The notes: generated by a model from the letters alone, not told the origin. 10,126 nt of DNA from Desulfobacterales bacterium (GCA_022361135.1 JAKSBM010000320.1:1-10126); one strand, 5' to 3'. Positions 1 through 6,386 are shown, counted from the first letter of the stretch. Made by a program: numbers and translations.

Positions 1-26
1 AAACAGAACTTACGGAGTCATGCTGA
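1..26 (+). CDS. 3' end of an upstream gene, product unknown (partial)
   Basis: The third reading frame is open from the left edge and reads TELTESC before a TGA at 24-26. That stop shares its A with the ATG at 26, a TGATG overlap typical of translationally coupled genes. Only seven codons are visible, so the product cannot be named. In related opine/amine oxidase operons the neighbour is often a small [2Fe-2S] subunit or a second FAD subunit; that is context, not evidence. A chance stop here is quite possible. Confidence 0.35.
14..17 (+). promoter_or_regulatory. Ribosome binding site choosing the ATG at 26
   Basis: GGAG at 14-17 lies only 2 bases from the ATG at 20 but 8 bases from the ATG at 26. 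The second spacing is normal, so translation of the oxidoreductase most likely starts at 26 (MQDQWDLIVIG). Confidence 0.5.
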
Positions 27-652
27 TGCAGGATCAATGGGATCTCATCGTCATCGGCGCCGGCCCCTCCGGTCTCAACGCCGCCTCAGCCGCGGCGGAA
101 AACGGACTGGAAGTCCTCCTGGTGGATGAGCAGGAGATGCCCGGCGGTCAAATCTATCGCAAACTTCCGGCGGACAACGCCGAACACCGTTTTCTACAGG
201 CCGAAGACCGGGAAAACGGCATGGCCATTATCCGGCGCTTCCATGAATCCGGCGCCCAATACCAGCCCCACACCACGGTATGGTTTGCCGAGCCCGGACG
301 CATCATCGCCTCCTGCAACGGAGAATCCAAAGCATACAAGGCCCAATACCTGGTGGTGGCCACCGGCGCCATGGAACGGCCCGTCCCCTTCAAGGGCTGG
401 ACCCTTCCCGGTGTCATGGGCGCCGGTGCCTCGGACATCCTCCATAAGGATGCCGGCATCCCCCCCCAGGGGCCGGTGGTCATTGCCGGAAACGGTCCCC
501 TGATTCCCCTGGTGGCCTCCCATCTCGTGGCCCAGAAGGTGGAAATCTCCGCCATTCTGGACACCTCCCCCTGGCCAATAAATTCACCTCCATGCTGGCC
601 CTGCCCCGGGCCCTCCAGGACATCCCCTTCCTCCTCAAGGGGGCAAAGATGA
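26..652 (+). CDS. N-terminal fragment of the split oxidoreductase (FAD-binding half)
   Basis: This frame encodes the FAD-binding Rossmann domain and the first strands of the second nucleotide-binding domain. Residues up to about the DTSP at 560-571 look like normal family sequence; the roughly 27 codons after that, rich in Pro, Ser and Trp, are out-of-frame reading. If the frameshift is real, the product is a truncated protein of about 208 residues lacking the C-terminal FAD contacts and the FeS domain, probably non-functional. Confidence 0.6.
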   Translation: MQDQWDLIVIGAGPSGLNAASAAAENGLEVLLVDEQEMPGGQIYRKLPADNAEHRFLQAEDRENGMAIIRRFHESGAQYQPHTTVWFAEPGRIIASCNGESKAYKAQYLVVATGAMERPVPFKGWTLPGVMGAGASDILHKDAGIPPQGPVVIAGNGPLIPLVASHLVAQKVEISAILDTSPWPINSPPCWPCPGPSRTSPSSSRGQR

Positions 653-1416
653 TGTCCAAGGTCATCCTCTCCAAAACCCGGATGATTTCCGGGGTGAAAC
701 AGATTGATGCCCAGGGGGACGACATTTTGAACCGGGTGGTGGCCCATACGGACAAAAAAAGCCACATCTTTGACGCCGCCACCCTTCTGGTCCACAATGG
801 GGTTATCCCCAGGACCCATTTTTCCCGGATGATGGGCATGGAACATGCCTGGGACGCCCGCCAGCGGTATTGGTACCCCAAAACCGACAAAAACGGGAAA
901 TCCAGCCTGGACCGGGTCTATGTGGTGGGGGACACCGCCTATGTCCACGGGGCCCAGGCCTCGGCCTGCAAGGGCAGCTTGGCCGGAATTGCCGTGGCCC
1001 TGAACCTGAATATGATCGGTGGGGATGAAGCCCGAAACCAACGGGCCAAGGTCCAGAGGGAATTGAACAAGGCATTGGCCCCCCGGGGCTTTGCAGATGC
1101 ATGGTTTGCCCCCGCCAAAACCCTGTACACCGTGGAAGACGATACCCTGGTCTGCCGGTGCGAAGGGGTGAAGGCAGCGGACATCCGCCGGGCCGTGGCC
1201 GAAGGCTGCCACGAAGTCAACGACATCAAGGTGAGAACCCGGTGCGGCATGGGCCCCTGCCAGGGACGCATGTGCGGACCGGCACTGGCGGAAATCGCGG
1301 CCCAGGCCCTGAACCGCCCCGTTCCCCAGGTGGGTGCCTTGAATATCCGGCCCCCTGTGCGGCCCATTCCCTTCAAGGAAATCTGCAGCCTGGCCCCGGA
1401 GCACACCATCCAATAA
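592..1416 (+). CDS. C-terminal fragment of the split oxidoreductase (second nucleotide domain and [2Fe-2S] domain)
   Basis: The open frame has a formal ATG at 592, but true homologous sequence already starts near 571 (LANKFTS), so 592 is an internal Met and not a natural start; I see no good ribosome binding site before it. It holds the rest of the pyridine-nucleotide domain, the motif VYVVGDTAYVHGA, and the BFD-like domain. Candidate cluster ligands are the cysteines at 1153, 1159, 1243 and 1258, with a further Cys at 1273. No internal stop or second frameshift is visible. Confidence 0.6.
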   Translation: MLALPRALQDIPFLLKGAKMMSKVILSKTRMISGVKQIDAQGDDILNRVVAHTDKKSHIFDAATLLVHNGVIPRTHFSRMMGMEHAWDARQRYWYPKTDKNGKSSLDRVYVVGDTAYVHGAQASACKGSLAGIAVALNLNMIGGDEARNQRAKVQRELNKALAPRGFADAWFAPAKTLYTVEDDTLVCRCEGVKAADIRRAVAEGCHEVNDIKVRTRCGMGPCQGRMCGPALAEIAAQALNRPVPQVGALNIRPPVRPIPFKEICSLAPEHTIQ

Positions 1417-1431
1417 GAAATGAGGAAATGA

Positions 1432-1476
1432 CTCCGGATTCACCCCGCCGGAGCCGGACACCGGCAGCAATGCCGG
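1432..1476 (+). repeat. Two small hairpins in the intercistronic spacer
   Basis: CTCCGG (1432-1437) pairs with CCGGAG (1448-1453) across a 10-base loop, and CCGGC (1461-1465) pairs with GCCGG (1472-1476) across a 6-base loop. They sit between the oxidoreductase stop and the racemase ribosome binding site and have no T run. They could stabilise or process the message, or lower read-through; no function is shown. Confidence 0.4.
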
Positions 1477-1480
1477 CAGT

Positions 1481-1486
1481 AAGGAG
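1481..1486 (+). promoter_or_regulatory. Ribosome binding site of the racemase gene
   Basis: AAGGAG ends 7 bases before the ATG at 1494. An in-frame ATG at 1428 would add 22 residues but has only GAGG 2 bases away, and the extension (Pro/Arg-rich, covering two hairpins) does not look like protein. The start at 1494 is therefore preferred. Confidence 0.75.
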
Positions 1487-1493
1487 AATACAT

Positions 1494-2222
1494 ATGACAA
1501 AGATACTCAAGGGCGGCACCCTGTACTACGATACCCCGGTGGGGGTCCTCTGCCTGGAATCCATGTTTCCCAAACCCCCGGGGCACCTGCGGAACCCCAC
1601 CACATTTAAATTTCCCGTGGTCTGTTCCGTGGTCCGAGGGGTGGACATTCCCAAACTCCTCTTCGATCCCACACCCGATCTGCTGGAGCCCTTCATTGAA
1701 GCGGCCCGGCAATTGGAGCGGGACGGGGTGAAGGCCATCACCGGCTCCTGCGGATTCCTGGCCCGATTCCAGCCCCAGATTGCCGACGCCGTCAACGTCC
1801 CGGTTTTCATGTCCTCCCTGGTCCAGATCCCCCTGGTCCGCCTCTTCCATGGAGAAAACGCCGGCATTGGGGTCCTCACCGCCTCGGCAAAGGCCCTGAC
1901 CCAGGAACATTTCCAGCAGACCGGTTCCGACATGGACCAGGTGGTGGTCAAAGGCATGGAAGGCTTCCCCGAATTCTGGGAAACCATCATCGAAGGCAAA
2001 CGCAACGACTTTGACATGGAACGGCTGGAAAACGAAATTTGCCAGGCCGCCGCCGAATTGGTGGAAGGCCATGGCCTGGACGCCCTGGTCCTGGAATGCA
2101 CGGATCTCTCCGCCTTTTCCCATGCCATCCAGGAGCGGGTCAAGGTCCCGGTCTACGACATTGATTCCCTGGTGGAATACGCCCGCTATGCGGTCCAGCG
2201 CCGCCCCTACCCCCACATTTGA
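1494..2222 (+). CDS. Asp/Glu racemase-superfamily protein
   Basis: This 242-residue protein fits the Asp/Glu/hydantoin racemase superfamily, whose members use two opposed cysteines to move a proton at an alpha carbon (racemases) or serve as related isomerases and decarboxylases. The two expected cysteines are present: Cys86 in ITGSCGFLARF and Cys202 in LVLECTDLSAF. Each closes a hydrophobic beta strand, and the spacing matches the two-lobed fold. GIGVLTASAKAL (124-135) resembles the start of the second lobe. No signal peptide or membrane segment is seen, so it is cytoplasmic. It lies 77 bases after the oxidoreductase on the same strand and is followed by a strong terminator, so the two probably share an mRNA. 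A racemase feeding an FAD-dependent dehydrogenase or oxidase would suit catabolism of an amino acid or derivative, but the substrate is inferred from context only. I cannot say whether it acts on aspartate, hydantoins or another compound. Confidence 0.8.
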   Translation: MTKILKGGTLYYDTPVGVLCLESMFPKPPGHLRNPTTFKFPVVCSVVRGVDIPKLLFDPTPDLLEPFIEAARQLERDGVKAITGSCGFLARFQPQIADAVNVPVFMSSLVQIPLVRLFHGENAGIGVLTASAKALTQEHFQQTGSDMDQVVVKGMEGFPEFWETIIEGKRNDFDMERLENEICQAAAELVEGHGLDALVLECTDLSAFSHAIQERVKVPVYDIDSLVEYARYAVQRRPYPHI

Positions 2223-2550
2223 TTTCCATTCCACTCTGCACATGGAAAAACAGCAATGGCCGGTACACCCCGTGGTGTACCGGCCATTTTCATTTCTACC
2301 CTTGGAAACTGCTCGGCAACAAGTTTGGGTTCAACCATCCCCGTCATTTACCCCGAACATTCCCATGGTACCAACCAGATGGGTATTTCCAATCCGGCGA
2401 CGGCAGGAGGAGGATTCCGCTGCCATCACCTGGACCTCCGGGTGTGATTGGCTAATCCGACAATCAACCGTGTTGGAGAGGGGGTTAAAAGAAATCAATG
2501 AATCACAATAAATGCCATGTTCAAAACAAGAGATCCAAGACAGCTCCGGC
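2223..2550. other. Intergenic region between convergent genes
   Basis: The first part (2255-2290) is the racemase terminator. The remaining 260 bases carry no open frame with recognisable protein, no RNA gene I can identify and no repeat family. Small imperfect hairpins exist (for example GGCAG...CTGCC around 2403-2423) but are not convincing. No clear terminator is visible for the convergent MgtC gene that ends at 2551. Confidence 0.6.
2255..2290 (+). terminator. Strong rho-independent terminator after the racemase
   Basis: A perfect 15-bp inverted repeat (2255-2269 with 2274-2288) encloses a 4-base loop CCGT and ends in TTTT (2287-2290). It begins 32 bases after the stop codon. A short A run upstream (2246-2250) would give a T run on the other strand, so it could also stop transcription arriving from the right. 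Confidence 0.9.
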
Positions 2551-3246
2551 CTAGTGCCAGGAAACATACCTCACCTGGGAAAGGGCAAAAATCTGATTCA
2601 GGATCCCCTGCTTATCCCGGATGCGGCGACTCTTCACATCAAAGACCAGAACCTGTTCCTCCTGGATACCGTCCACGGAAATCAGGGTATTCTGCACCCG
2701 GAGGGGGTGGGCCTTGAGGATGCGCCGGCAGGCCCGTTCCATGTCCTCGGAGCCGTCCAAGCCGGCCTTCACCGTGATCTGACCATATTTATTGGACGGG
2801 ATGCAATGGCCGATGGGATGGAGGCCGATGAGGACAAAGAGGGCCACGCAGGTGGCCATGACCGCCGGGACATAGAGGCCCAGCCCCACGATGATCCCGA
2901 TGGCCGCCACAAACCAGATGCAGGCGGCCGTGGTCAGCCCCCGGATGAGGTCCGTGGACTTGAGGATGGTTCCCCCGCCCAGAAAACCGATGCCGGTGAC
3001 AATGCCGGCGGCGATGCGCCAGGGGTCGATCCGGAAGACCGATTCCGCCCCCTGGGTCGTAAAGGCATGTTGCACCGTCTGGGAACAGGCCATGATGATG
3101 GTGGCCCCCAGGCAGACCAGGATATGGGTCCGCAACCCGGCCGCCCGGCCGTGGAACTGGCGTTCAATGCCCACCACACCACTGAGGGCGGTGGCCAGAA
3201 GCAACTTGGTAATCAATTCCCCATACATGGGAGATAAATCCAGCAT
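2551..3246 (-). CDS. MgtC/SapB-family membrane protein
   Basis: The 231-residue product shows the MgtC/SapB signature: GIERQFHGRAAGLRTH (26-41), then RIAAGIVTGIGFLGGGTI (77-94), IRGLTTAACIWFVAAIG (101-117) and further hydrophobic stretches, giving about four or five membrane helices in the first 150 residues. The last 75 or so residues are soluble and fit the ACT-like C-terminal domain found in the longer family members. MgtC in Salmonella is tied to growth at low Mg2+, ATP homeostasis and virulence through inhibition of the F1Fo ATPase; environmental homologues are poorly understood, so only a general role in membrane ion or energy homeostasis is inferred. AAAGGA lies 7 bases before the ATG, supporting the start. 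The gene lies downstream of a K+ channel gene on the same strand with a 234-base gap and its own candidate promoter. C-terminal residues look intact. Confidence 0.88.
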   Translation of the reverse strand: MLDLSPMYGELITKLLLATALSGVVGIERQFHGRAAGLRTHILVCLGATIIMACSQTVQHAFTTQGAESVFRIDPWRIAAGIVTGIGFLGGGTILKSTDLIRGLTTAACIWFVAAIGIIVGLGLYVPAVMATCVALFVLIGLHPIGHCIPSNKYGQITVKAGLDGSEDMERACRRILKAHPLRVQNTLISVDGIQEEQVLVFDVKSRRIRDKQGILNQIFALSQVRYVSWH

Positions 3247-3394
3247 GATGATATCCTTTCCATAAAAAATACAACACCCATGGGGATACCCACGGGATTC
3301 ATTAACATTCTAATTTTCAGGGAAAAATCAGATCAGAGCGATCCGGGCAAGGAGAGAGAAATGGTTCAACAGACCCCACATATTTTCCACTAAA

Positions 3395-3422
3395 ACCATA
3401 CCACGGCCAGCGGTGAAGTCAA
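3395..3422 (-). promoter_or_regulatory. Candidate sigma-70-type promoter for the MgtC gene
   Basis: On the minus strand TTGACT (3422-3417) and TATGGT (3400-3395) are separated by 16 bases, matching 5 of 6 and 4 of 6 consensus bases. Transcription would begin near 3388 and leave a leader of about 140 bases before the start codon. No named riboswitch is recognised in the leader. Confidence 0.45.
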
Positions 3423-3480
3423 GGGAGACACCATCAATTTTATTAAGTATTTTATATACTTATGGGAGTCATTCGAAAAA

Positions 3481-3843
3481 TTAATCGCCAAAATCCCAGG
3501 CCCGACGAACCTCCTCCACCAGGGCCGGGTCCATGTGCTGTTTCAGGGCAATGGAAGAGGTCTCCACGGCAATGGCCACAAAGAGCCCCGAGAGAATAAG
3601 ACCCAGCCAGGCCAATACCACGGTGAGCACACGGGCCCGCCTCCCCATGGGCCGGATATCCCCATAGCCCACGGTGAGGGCCGTGATAAAGGTCCAGTAC
3701 AGGGAATCGAACCATGACCAGCCCTCCATGCGCCCCACCACCTGCCCCAGTACGATGATTATACCGCCCAGGAGCAGCAATAACGGGGACATGAGATAGA
3801 CCCCCAGGAACAACAATTGAAAAAACATCAATGAAAAGGCCAT
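3481..3843 (-). CDS. Two-transmembrane potassium channel protein
   Basis: This 120-residue protein has the KcsA-like layout of the Ion_trans_2 family: a hydrophobic first helix (about 5-36), a pore helix rich in aromatics (WSWFDSLYWTFITAL, 42-56), the K+ selectivity filter TVGYGD (57-62) and a second helix (about 72-93). A short charged tail (LKQHMDPALVEEVRRAWDFGD) ends the protein, and there is no RCK/TrkA-N regulatory domain. It should assemble as a tetramer in the cytoplasmic membrane and pass K+; the gating signal is unknown. AGGGAGG lies 4 bases before the ATG. A well-formed promoter is found 48-74 bases upstream. It is divergent from the reductase operon and tandem with, but separated from, the MgtC gene. 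Both neighbours on this strand act on ion balance, which is suggestive but not proof of a joint function. Confidence 0.9.
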   Translation of the reverse strand: MAFSLMFFQLLFLGVYLMSPLLLLLGGIIIVLGQVVGRMEGWSWFDSLYWTFITALTVGYGDIRPMGRRARVLTVVLAWLGLILSGLFVAIAVETSSIALKQHMDPALVEEVRRAWDFGD

Positions 3844-3890
3844 GGAACCTCCCTGGATAACGGCGATGTTGGAATTCTACCTCCACATTT

Positions 3891-3917
3891 ACTATAAAGC
3901 CGTGTTTTTTCTGTCAA
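3891..3917 (-). promoter_or_regulatory. Promoter for the K+ channel gene
   Basis: On the minus strand a perfect TTGACA (3917-3912) and a TATAGT (3896-3891) stand 15 bases apart. The spacer is 2 bases shorter than ideal but is A-rich. Transcription would start near 3884, about 40 bases before the channel's ATG. Confidence 0.6.
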
Positions 3918-3943
3918 GGCCCGCCCGGGCCTGCGGATCTTAC

Positions 3944-3972
3944 TTGACTTCCACCGGGAGCTTAATTACCCT
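3944..3972 (+). promoter_or_regulatory. Weak candidate promoter for the reductase/activase operon
   Basis: TTGACT (3944-3949) is followed after 17 bases by TACCCT (3967-3972). The -35 element is good but the -10 element matches only 3 of 6 bases. It lies about 60 bases before the reductase start, and nothing better is seen in the divergent gap. Confidence 0.35.
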
Positions 3973-4031
3973 CTTGCCCAGCGCATTCCAGCGCCAAGAG
4001 CTAAATTCAACACCCAAGACAAGGAAAAACC

Positions 4032-5234
4032 ATGCAGTATCGGAAAATGCCCCAATTGGACATTCCCCTTTCCGCCCTGGGATTCGGGTGCATGCGCCTG
4101 CCCTGCCACCCAGACGGCAGCCTGGACCAGCCCCGGGCCATTGCCCAGATCCGCCAGGCCATTGACCAGGGCGTCAACTACCTGGATACGGCCTGGCCAT
4201 ACCATGGCGGCCAAAGTGAAACCCTGGTGGGCAAGGCCCTGGAAGACGGATACCGGGACAAGGCATTCGTGGCCACCAAACTCCCCTCCTGGATGGTCCG
4301 GGACCGGGCCCACATGGACGACTTCCTCACCCGACAATTGACGGCCCTGCAAACCGACTGCATTGATTTTTACCTCATCCATAACCTGGCAGGCCCCATG
4401 TGGGAAAAACTCAAATCCTGGGGGGTGCGCGACTTCCTGGACCAGGCCCGGGCCCAGGGGAAAATCAAATATGCCGGTTTTTCCTTCCACGGCCAATTGG
4501 ACGATTTTAAAACCATTGTGGACGATTATGACTGGGAATTCTGCCAGATCCAGTACAACTTCCTGGACCAGGATTTCCAGGCCGGCACCCGGGGGCTGAA
4601 ATATGCCGCGGAAAAAAATCTGGGTGTCATTGTCATGGAGCCCCTACGGGGCGGCAGCCTGGCCCTGCCCCAGCCCCCGCCGGACGTGGCCGCGGTCTGG
4701 GACCAGGCCCCCACCAAGCGCAGCCCCGTGGAATGGGCATTGCGATGGGTCTGGGACCACCCGGAAGTCACCGTGGTCCTTTCGGGGATGAACCAGGAAG
4801 ACCATGTGGCGGAAAACATGGCCATTGCCCGCAACGCCGGCCCCCATTCCCTGGATCCCGGGGAAAAGGAATTGATCCAGAAGGCCGCCGACACCTATAA
4901 AAATCTCATGAAGGTGGGGTGCACCGGCTGTGAATACTGCCTGCCCTGCCCCATGGACGTCCACATCCCCGGGGCCTTCAACTGCCTTAACCACCGCCAC
5001 CTTTTCAAAAATGAAGAAGAGGCAAAATTCCTCTATGCCGTGCGTTGCGGCGGCATCTTCAACGCCGGTGAGGAGGGCTATGCCTCCCGCTGCGTCCAAT
5101 GCGGTGAATGCCTGGACAAATGCCCCCAGCAGATCCCCATCCCCGAAATGCTGGAAATGGTGGTGGCCGACCTGGAAGACGACCGACTCCGGGACCGCCT
5201 GGCCGCCGGAAAAAAACGACTCAATATGGAATAA
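4032..5234 (+). CDS. Aldo/keto reductase with C-terminal ferredoxin-like (4Fe-4S) domain
   Basis: The first 290 or so residues form an aldo/keto reductase barrel. It opens with LSALGFGCMRLP (14-24), and the catalytic tetrad is readable as Asp52 (YLDTAW), Tyr57 (PYHGG), Lys83 (ATKLP) and His117 (LIHNL). The end carries two cysteine groups: CTGCEYCLPCP (297-307) and CVQCGECLDKCP (354-365). This is the architecture of the 4Fe-4S aldo/keto reductases common in anaerobes, about 370-400 residues. NAD(P)H is expected to bind the barrel, while the clusters could exchange electrons with ferredoxin; the carbonyl substrate is unknown. In the first group the classic fourth-Cys spacing is altered (CxxCxxCxxC), as is usual in this subfamily. 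AAGGAA lies 5 bases before the ATG. The TAA stop is part of the ribosome binding site of the next gene, so the reductase and activase are almost certainly co-translated. Confidence 0.9.
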   Translation: MQYRKMPQLDIPLSALGFGCMRLPCHPDGSLDQPRAIAQIRQAIDQGVNYLDTAWPYHGGQSETLVGKALEDGYRDKAFVATKLPSWMVRDRAHMDDFLTRQLTALQTDCIDFYLIHNLAGPMWEKLKSWGVRDFLDQARAQGKIKYAGFSFHGQLDDFKTIVDDYDWEFCQIQYNFLDQDFQAGTRGLKYAAEKNLGVIVMEPLRGGSLALPQPPPDVAAVWDQAPTKRSPVEWALRWVWDHPEVTVVLSGMNQEDHVAENMAIARNAGPHSLDPGEKELIQKAADTYKNLMKVGCTGCEYCLPCPMDVHIPGAFNCLNHRHLFKNEEEAKFLYAVRCGGIFNAGEEGYASRCVQCGECLDKCPQQIPIPEMLEMVVADLEDDRLRDRLAAGKKRLNME

Positions 5235-5238
5235 GGAG
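5232..5238 (+). promoter_or_regulatory. Ribosome binding site fused to the reductase stop codon
   Basis: TAAGGAG combines the stop of the reductase (TAA, 5232-5234) with a strong Shine-Dalgarno sequence, 5 bases ahead of the activase ATG at 5244. This arrangement points to translational coupling of the two genes. Confidence 0.75.
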
Positions 5239-5243
5239 CCCCC

Positions 5244-6035
5244 ATGTACTTTCTCGGCATTGACATTGGCAGTCTCTCCTGCGACGCCGTGGTGATCGAT
5301 GAAAATAAAACCCTGCTCTCCCATGCCGTCATCCCCACCGGGGTACGGAACATCGAATCCATTGAACGGGTCAAGGCCCGGGTCATGGATCAAGCCGGCA
5401 TCGACCAAGCCAAAATCCAGGGCCTGATCTCCACGGGCTACGGCCGGGCCCGGGTGGAAGGCCGCACCGGTGCGGTCACGGAAATCACCTGCCATGCCAA
5501 GGGCATTGGCCATCTCCTCCCGGGCACCCGGGTCCTCATCGACATCGGGGGACAGGATTCCAAGGCAATTTTCCTGGACGAACAGGGAAACGTGGCCGAC
5601 TTTGCCATGAACGACAAATGCGCCGCCGGAACCGGCCGCTTCCTGGAAGCCATGGCCCGGGTCCTGGAGGTGGACATGGATGAACTGGGGGTATTGGACC
5701 GGGATGCCACAGCCGATCTCACCCTCAGCTCCATGTGTACGGTATTTGCCGAAAGCGAAGTGGTTTCCCTCATCGCCAACGGCACGGAACAGCGGGAAAT
5801 CGCCCGGGGCCTGAACCGGGCCATTGCCTCCCGCACCGCCGCCCTGGTGAAACGGGTGGCCCGGCACCCCGAAGGCCTCCCCGTGGCCATGTCCGGCGGG
5901 GTGGCCCGGAATCCCGGCGTGGTCCGGGCCATTGCCGAGGCCCTGGATATTCCATCGGTTGCAACCCCGGAGGAGCCGGATATTGTGGGTGCCCTGGGCG
6001 CAGCCCTCATTGCCCTGGACCGGACCGGCAAATAA
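5244..6035 (+). CDS. 2-hydroxyacyl-CoA dehydratase activase (BadF/BadG/BcrA/HgdC ATPase family)
   Basis: The 263-residue protein matches single-module activases such as HgdC, about 260 residues. These are homodimers with an acetate kinase/Hsp70-type ATPase fold and one [4Fe-4S] cluster held between subunits. They use ATP to drive one low-potential electron from ferredoxin into a dehydratase or reductase. Seen: the first phosphate loop GIDIGSLSCDAV (5-16), the second phosphate motif DIGGQDSK, NDKCAAGTGRFLE with Cys126, MCTVFAESEV with Cys165, and the adenosine motif SGGVARN. Cys126 and Cys165 correspond in motif context to the two cluster ligands of HgdC. No dehydratase subunit (HgdA/B type) lies in the window; the only operon partner is the ferredoxin-tailed reductase just upstream. 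The partner enzyme may be encoded elsewhere, or this activase may serve an unusual target. The BadF-type ATPase assignment is secure; the physiological reaction is not. Confidence 0.9.
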   Translation: MYFLGIDIGSLSCDAVVIDENKTLLSHAVIPTGVRNIESIERVKARVMDQAGIDQAKIQGLISTGYGRARVEGRTGAVTEITCHAKGIGHLLPGTRVLIDIGGQDSKAIFLDEQGNVADFAMNDKCAAGTGRFLEAMARVLEVDMDELGVLDRDATADLTLSSMCTVFAESEVVSLIANGTEQREIARGLNRAIASRTAALVKRVARHPEGLPVAMSGGVARNPGVVRAIAEALDIPSVATPEEPDIVGALGAALIALDRTGK

Positions 6036-6064
6036 ATACCATTTTCTTAGATTTGAATTAACCC

Positions 6065-6087
6065 CGGGGGGGGCCAAGCCTCCCCCG
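6065..6087 (+). terminator. G/C-rich hairpin after the activase (possible terminator)
   Basis: Eight G then C (6066-6074) can pair with GCCTCCCCC (6078-6086) across a CAA loop, with one G-T wobble, and C6065 with G6087 extends the stem to 10 bp. It starts 30 bases after the activase stop. There is no T run after it, so intrinsic termination is uncertain; a barrier to RNA decay is another possibility. Confidence 0.4.
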
Positions 6088-6386
6088 AACCCAAGGAAAG
6101 ACCATGTTTCACCAAACATTTGGATCCATTCTCCCCCCGCCCACGGCCTAACCCTTCGGCTGTGGTGGTCATGGACATTGCGTTCCCCCCGTTCCAACAC
6201 GGGAAGGTAGAACTGCGTCCATGCCCCTGACGATTTTTCAGTCCCGAATATTTCACAACGACCGCGCCCCTTGGGGTGAACGGCCCCGCTGATTCTGCCG
6301 AAGGCCGGCGCCACTGGATTACGAAATTCCATGCCGCCCCGGCATCTCCGGCCAATCCACCCATTGAAATATCCGGGAGAAATTCC

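Larger units (their letters stand above)
26..1416 (+). pseudogene. Frameshifted FAD/NAD(P)-dependent oxidoreductase with C-terminal [2Fe-2S] domain (opine oxidase A/HcnB type)
   Basis: Two adjoining open frames together make one protein of about 463 residues, a normal length for opine oxidase subunit A, HcnB and related amine or D-amino-acid dehydrogenases. Seen in order: a Rossmann FAD motif VIGAGPSG (residues 9-16), the family motif GGQIYR (40-45), an ATG motif (VVATGAMERP), the start of a second nucleotide-binding fold (VVIAGNGPLIPL), a late FAD motif (YVVGDTA) and a BFD-like [2Fe-2S] domain with CxC and CGMGPC cysteines. Such proteins oxidise opines, imino acids, D-amino acids or glycine and pass electrons through the FeS centre. 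The frame changes in a run of five C at 567-571: restoring a sixth C would give SPLANKFTSML in place of SPWPINS and rejoin both halves. It may be a real inactivating mutation, a sequencing error in a homopolymer, or much less likely programmed slippage. The second half shows no decay, so any loss would be recent. Substrate is unknown. Confidence 0.8.

Noticed and set aside
566..574. Programmed -1 ribosomal slippage at the C run
   Set aside because: A CCC-to-CCC slip is possible, but there is no standard X XXY YYZ heptamer, no evident stimulatory hairpin at the right distance, and no known precedent in this family. Mutation or sequencing error is simpler.
1428..1493. Upstream ATG at 1428 as the racemase start
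   Set aside because: Its ribosome binding site is only 2 bases away, and the added sequence spans two hairpins and does not look like protein; 1494 has an ideal AAGGAG.
154..1500. 448-codon open frame on the minus strand across the oxidoreductase
   Set aside because: It is the antisense shadow of a gene with strong third-position G/C bias; its translation is Gly/His/Pro-rich with no domain, and the plus strand carries clear FAD and FeS motifs.
2300..2345. tRNA-like T-arm (GGTTCAACC at 2328-2336)
   Set aside because: No matching acceptor, D or anticodon stems could be built around it.
2512..3237. 241-codon plus-strand open frame opposite the MgtC gene
   Set aside because: The minus strand shows full MgtC signature motifs and a ribosome binding site; the plus frame is hydrophilic low-complexity sequence.
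3444..3462. AT-only inverted repeat TAAGTAT/ATACTTA after the K+ channel stop as a terminator
   Set aside because: Seven A/T-rich pairs with a 5-base loop are too weak for intrinsic termination. It may only reflect AT-rich intergenic DNA.
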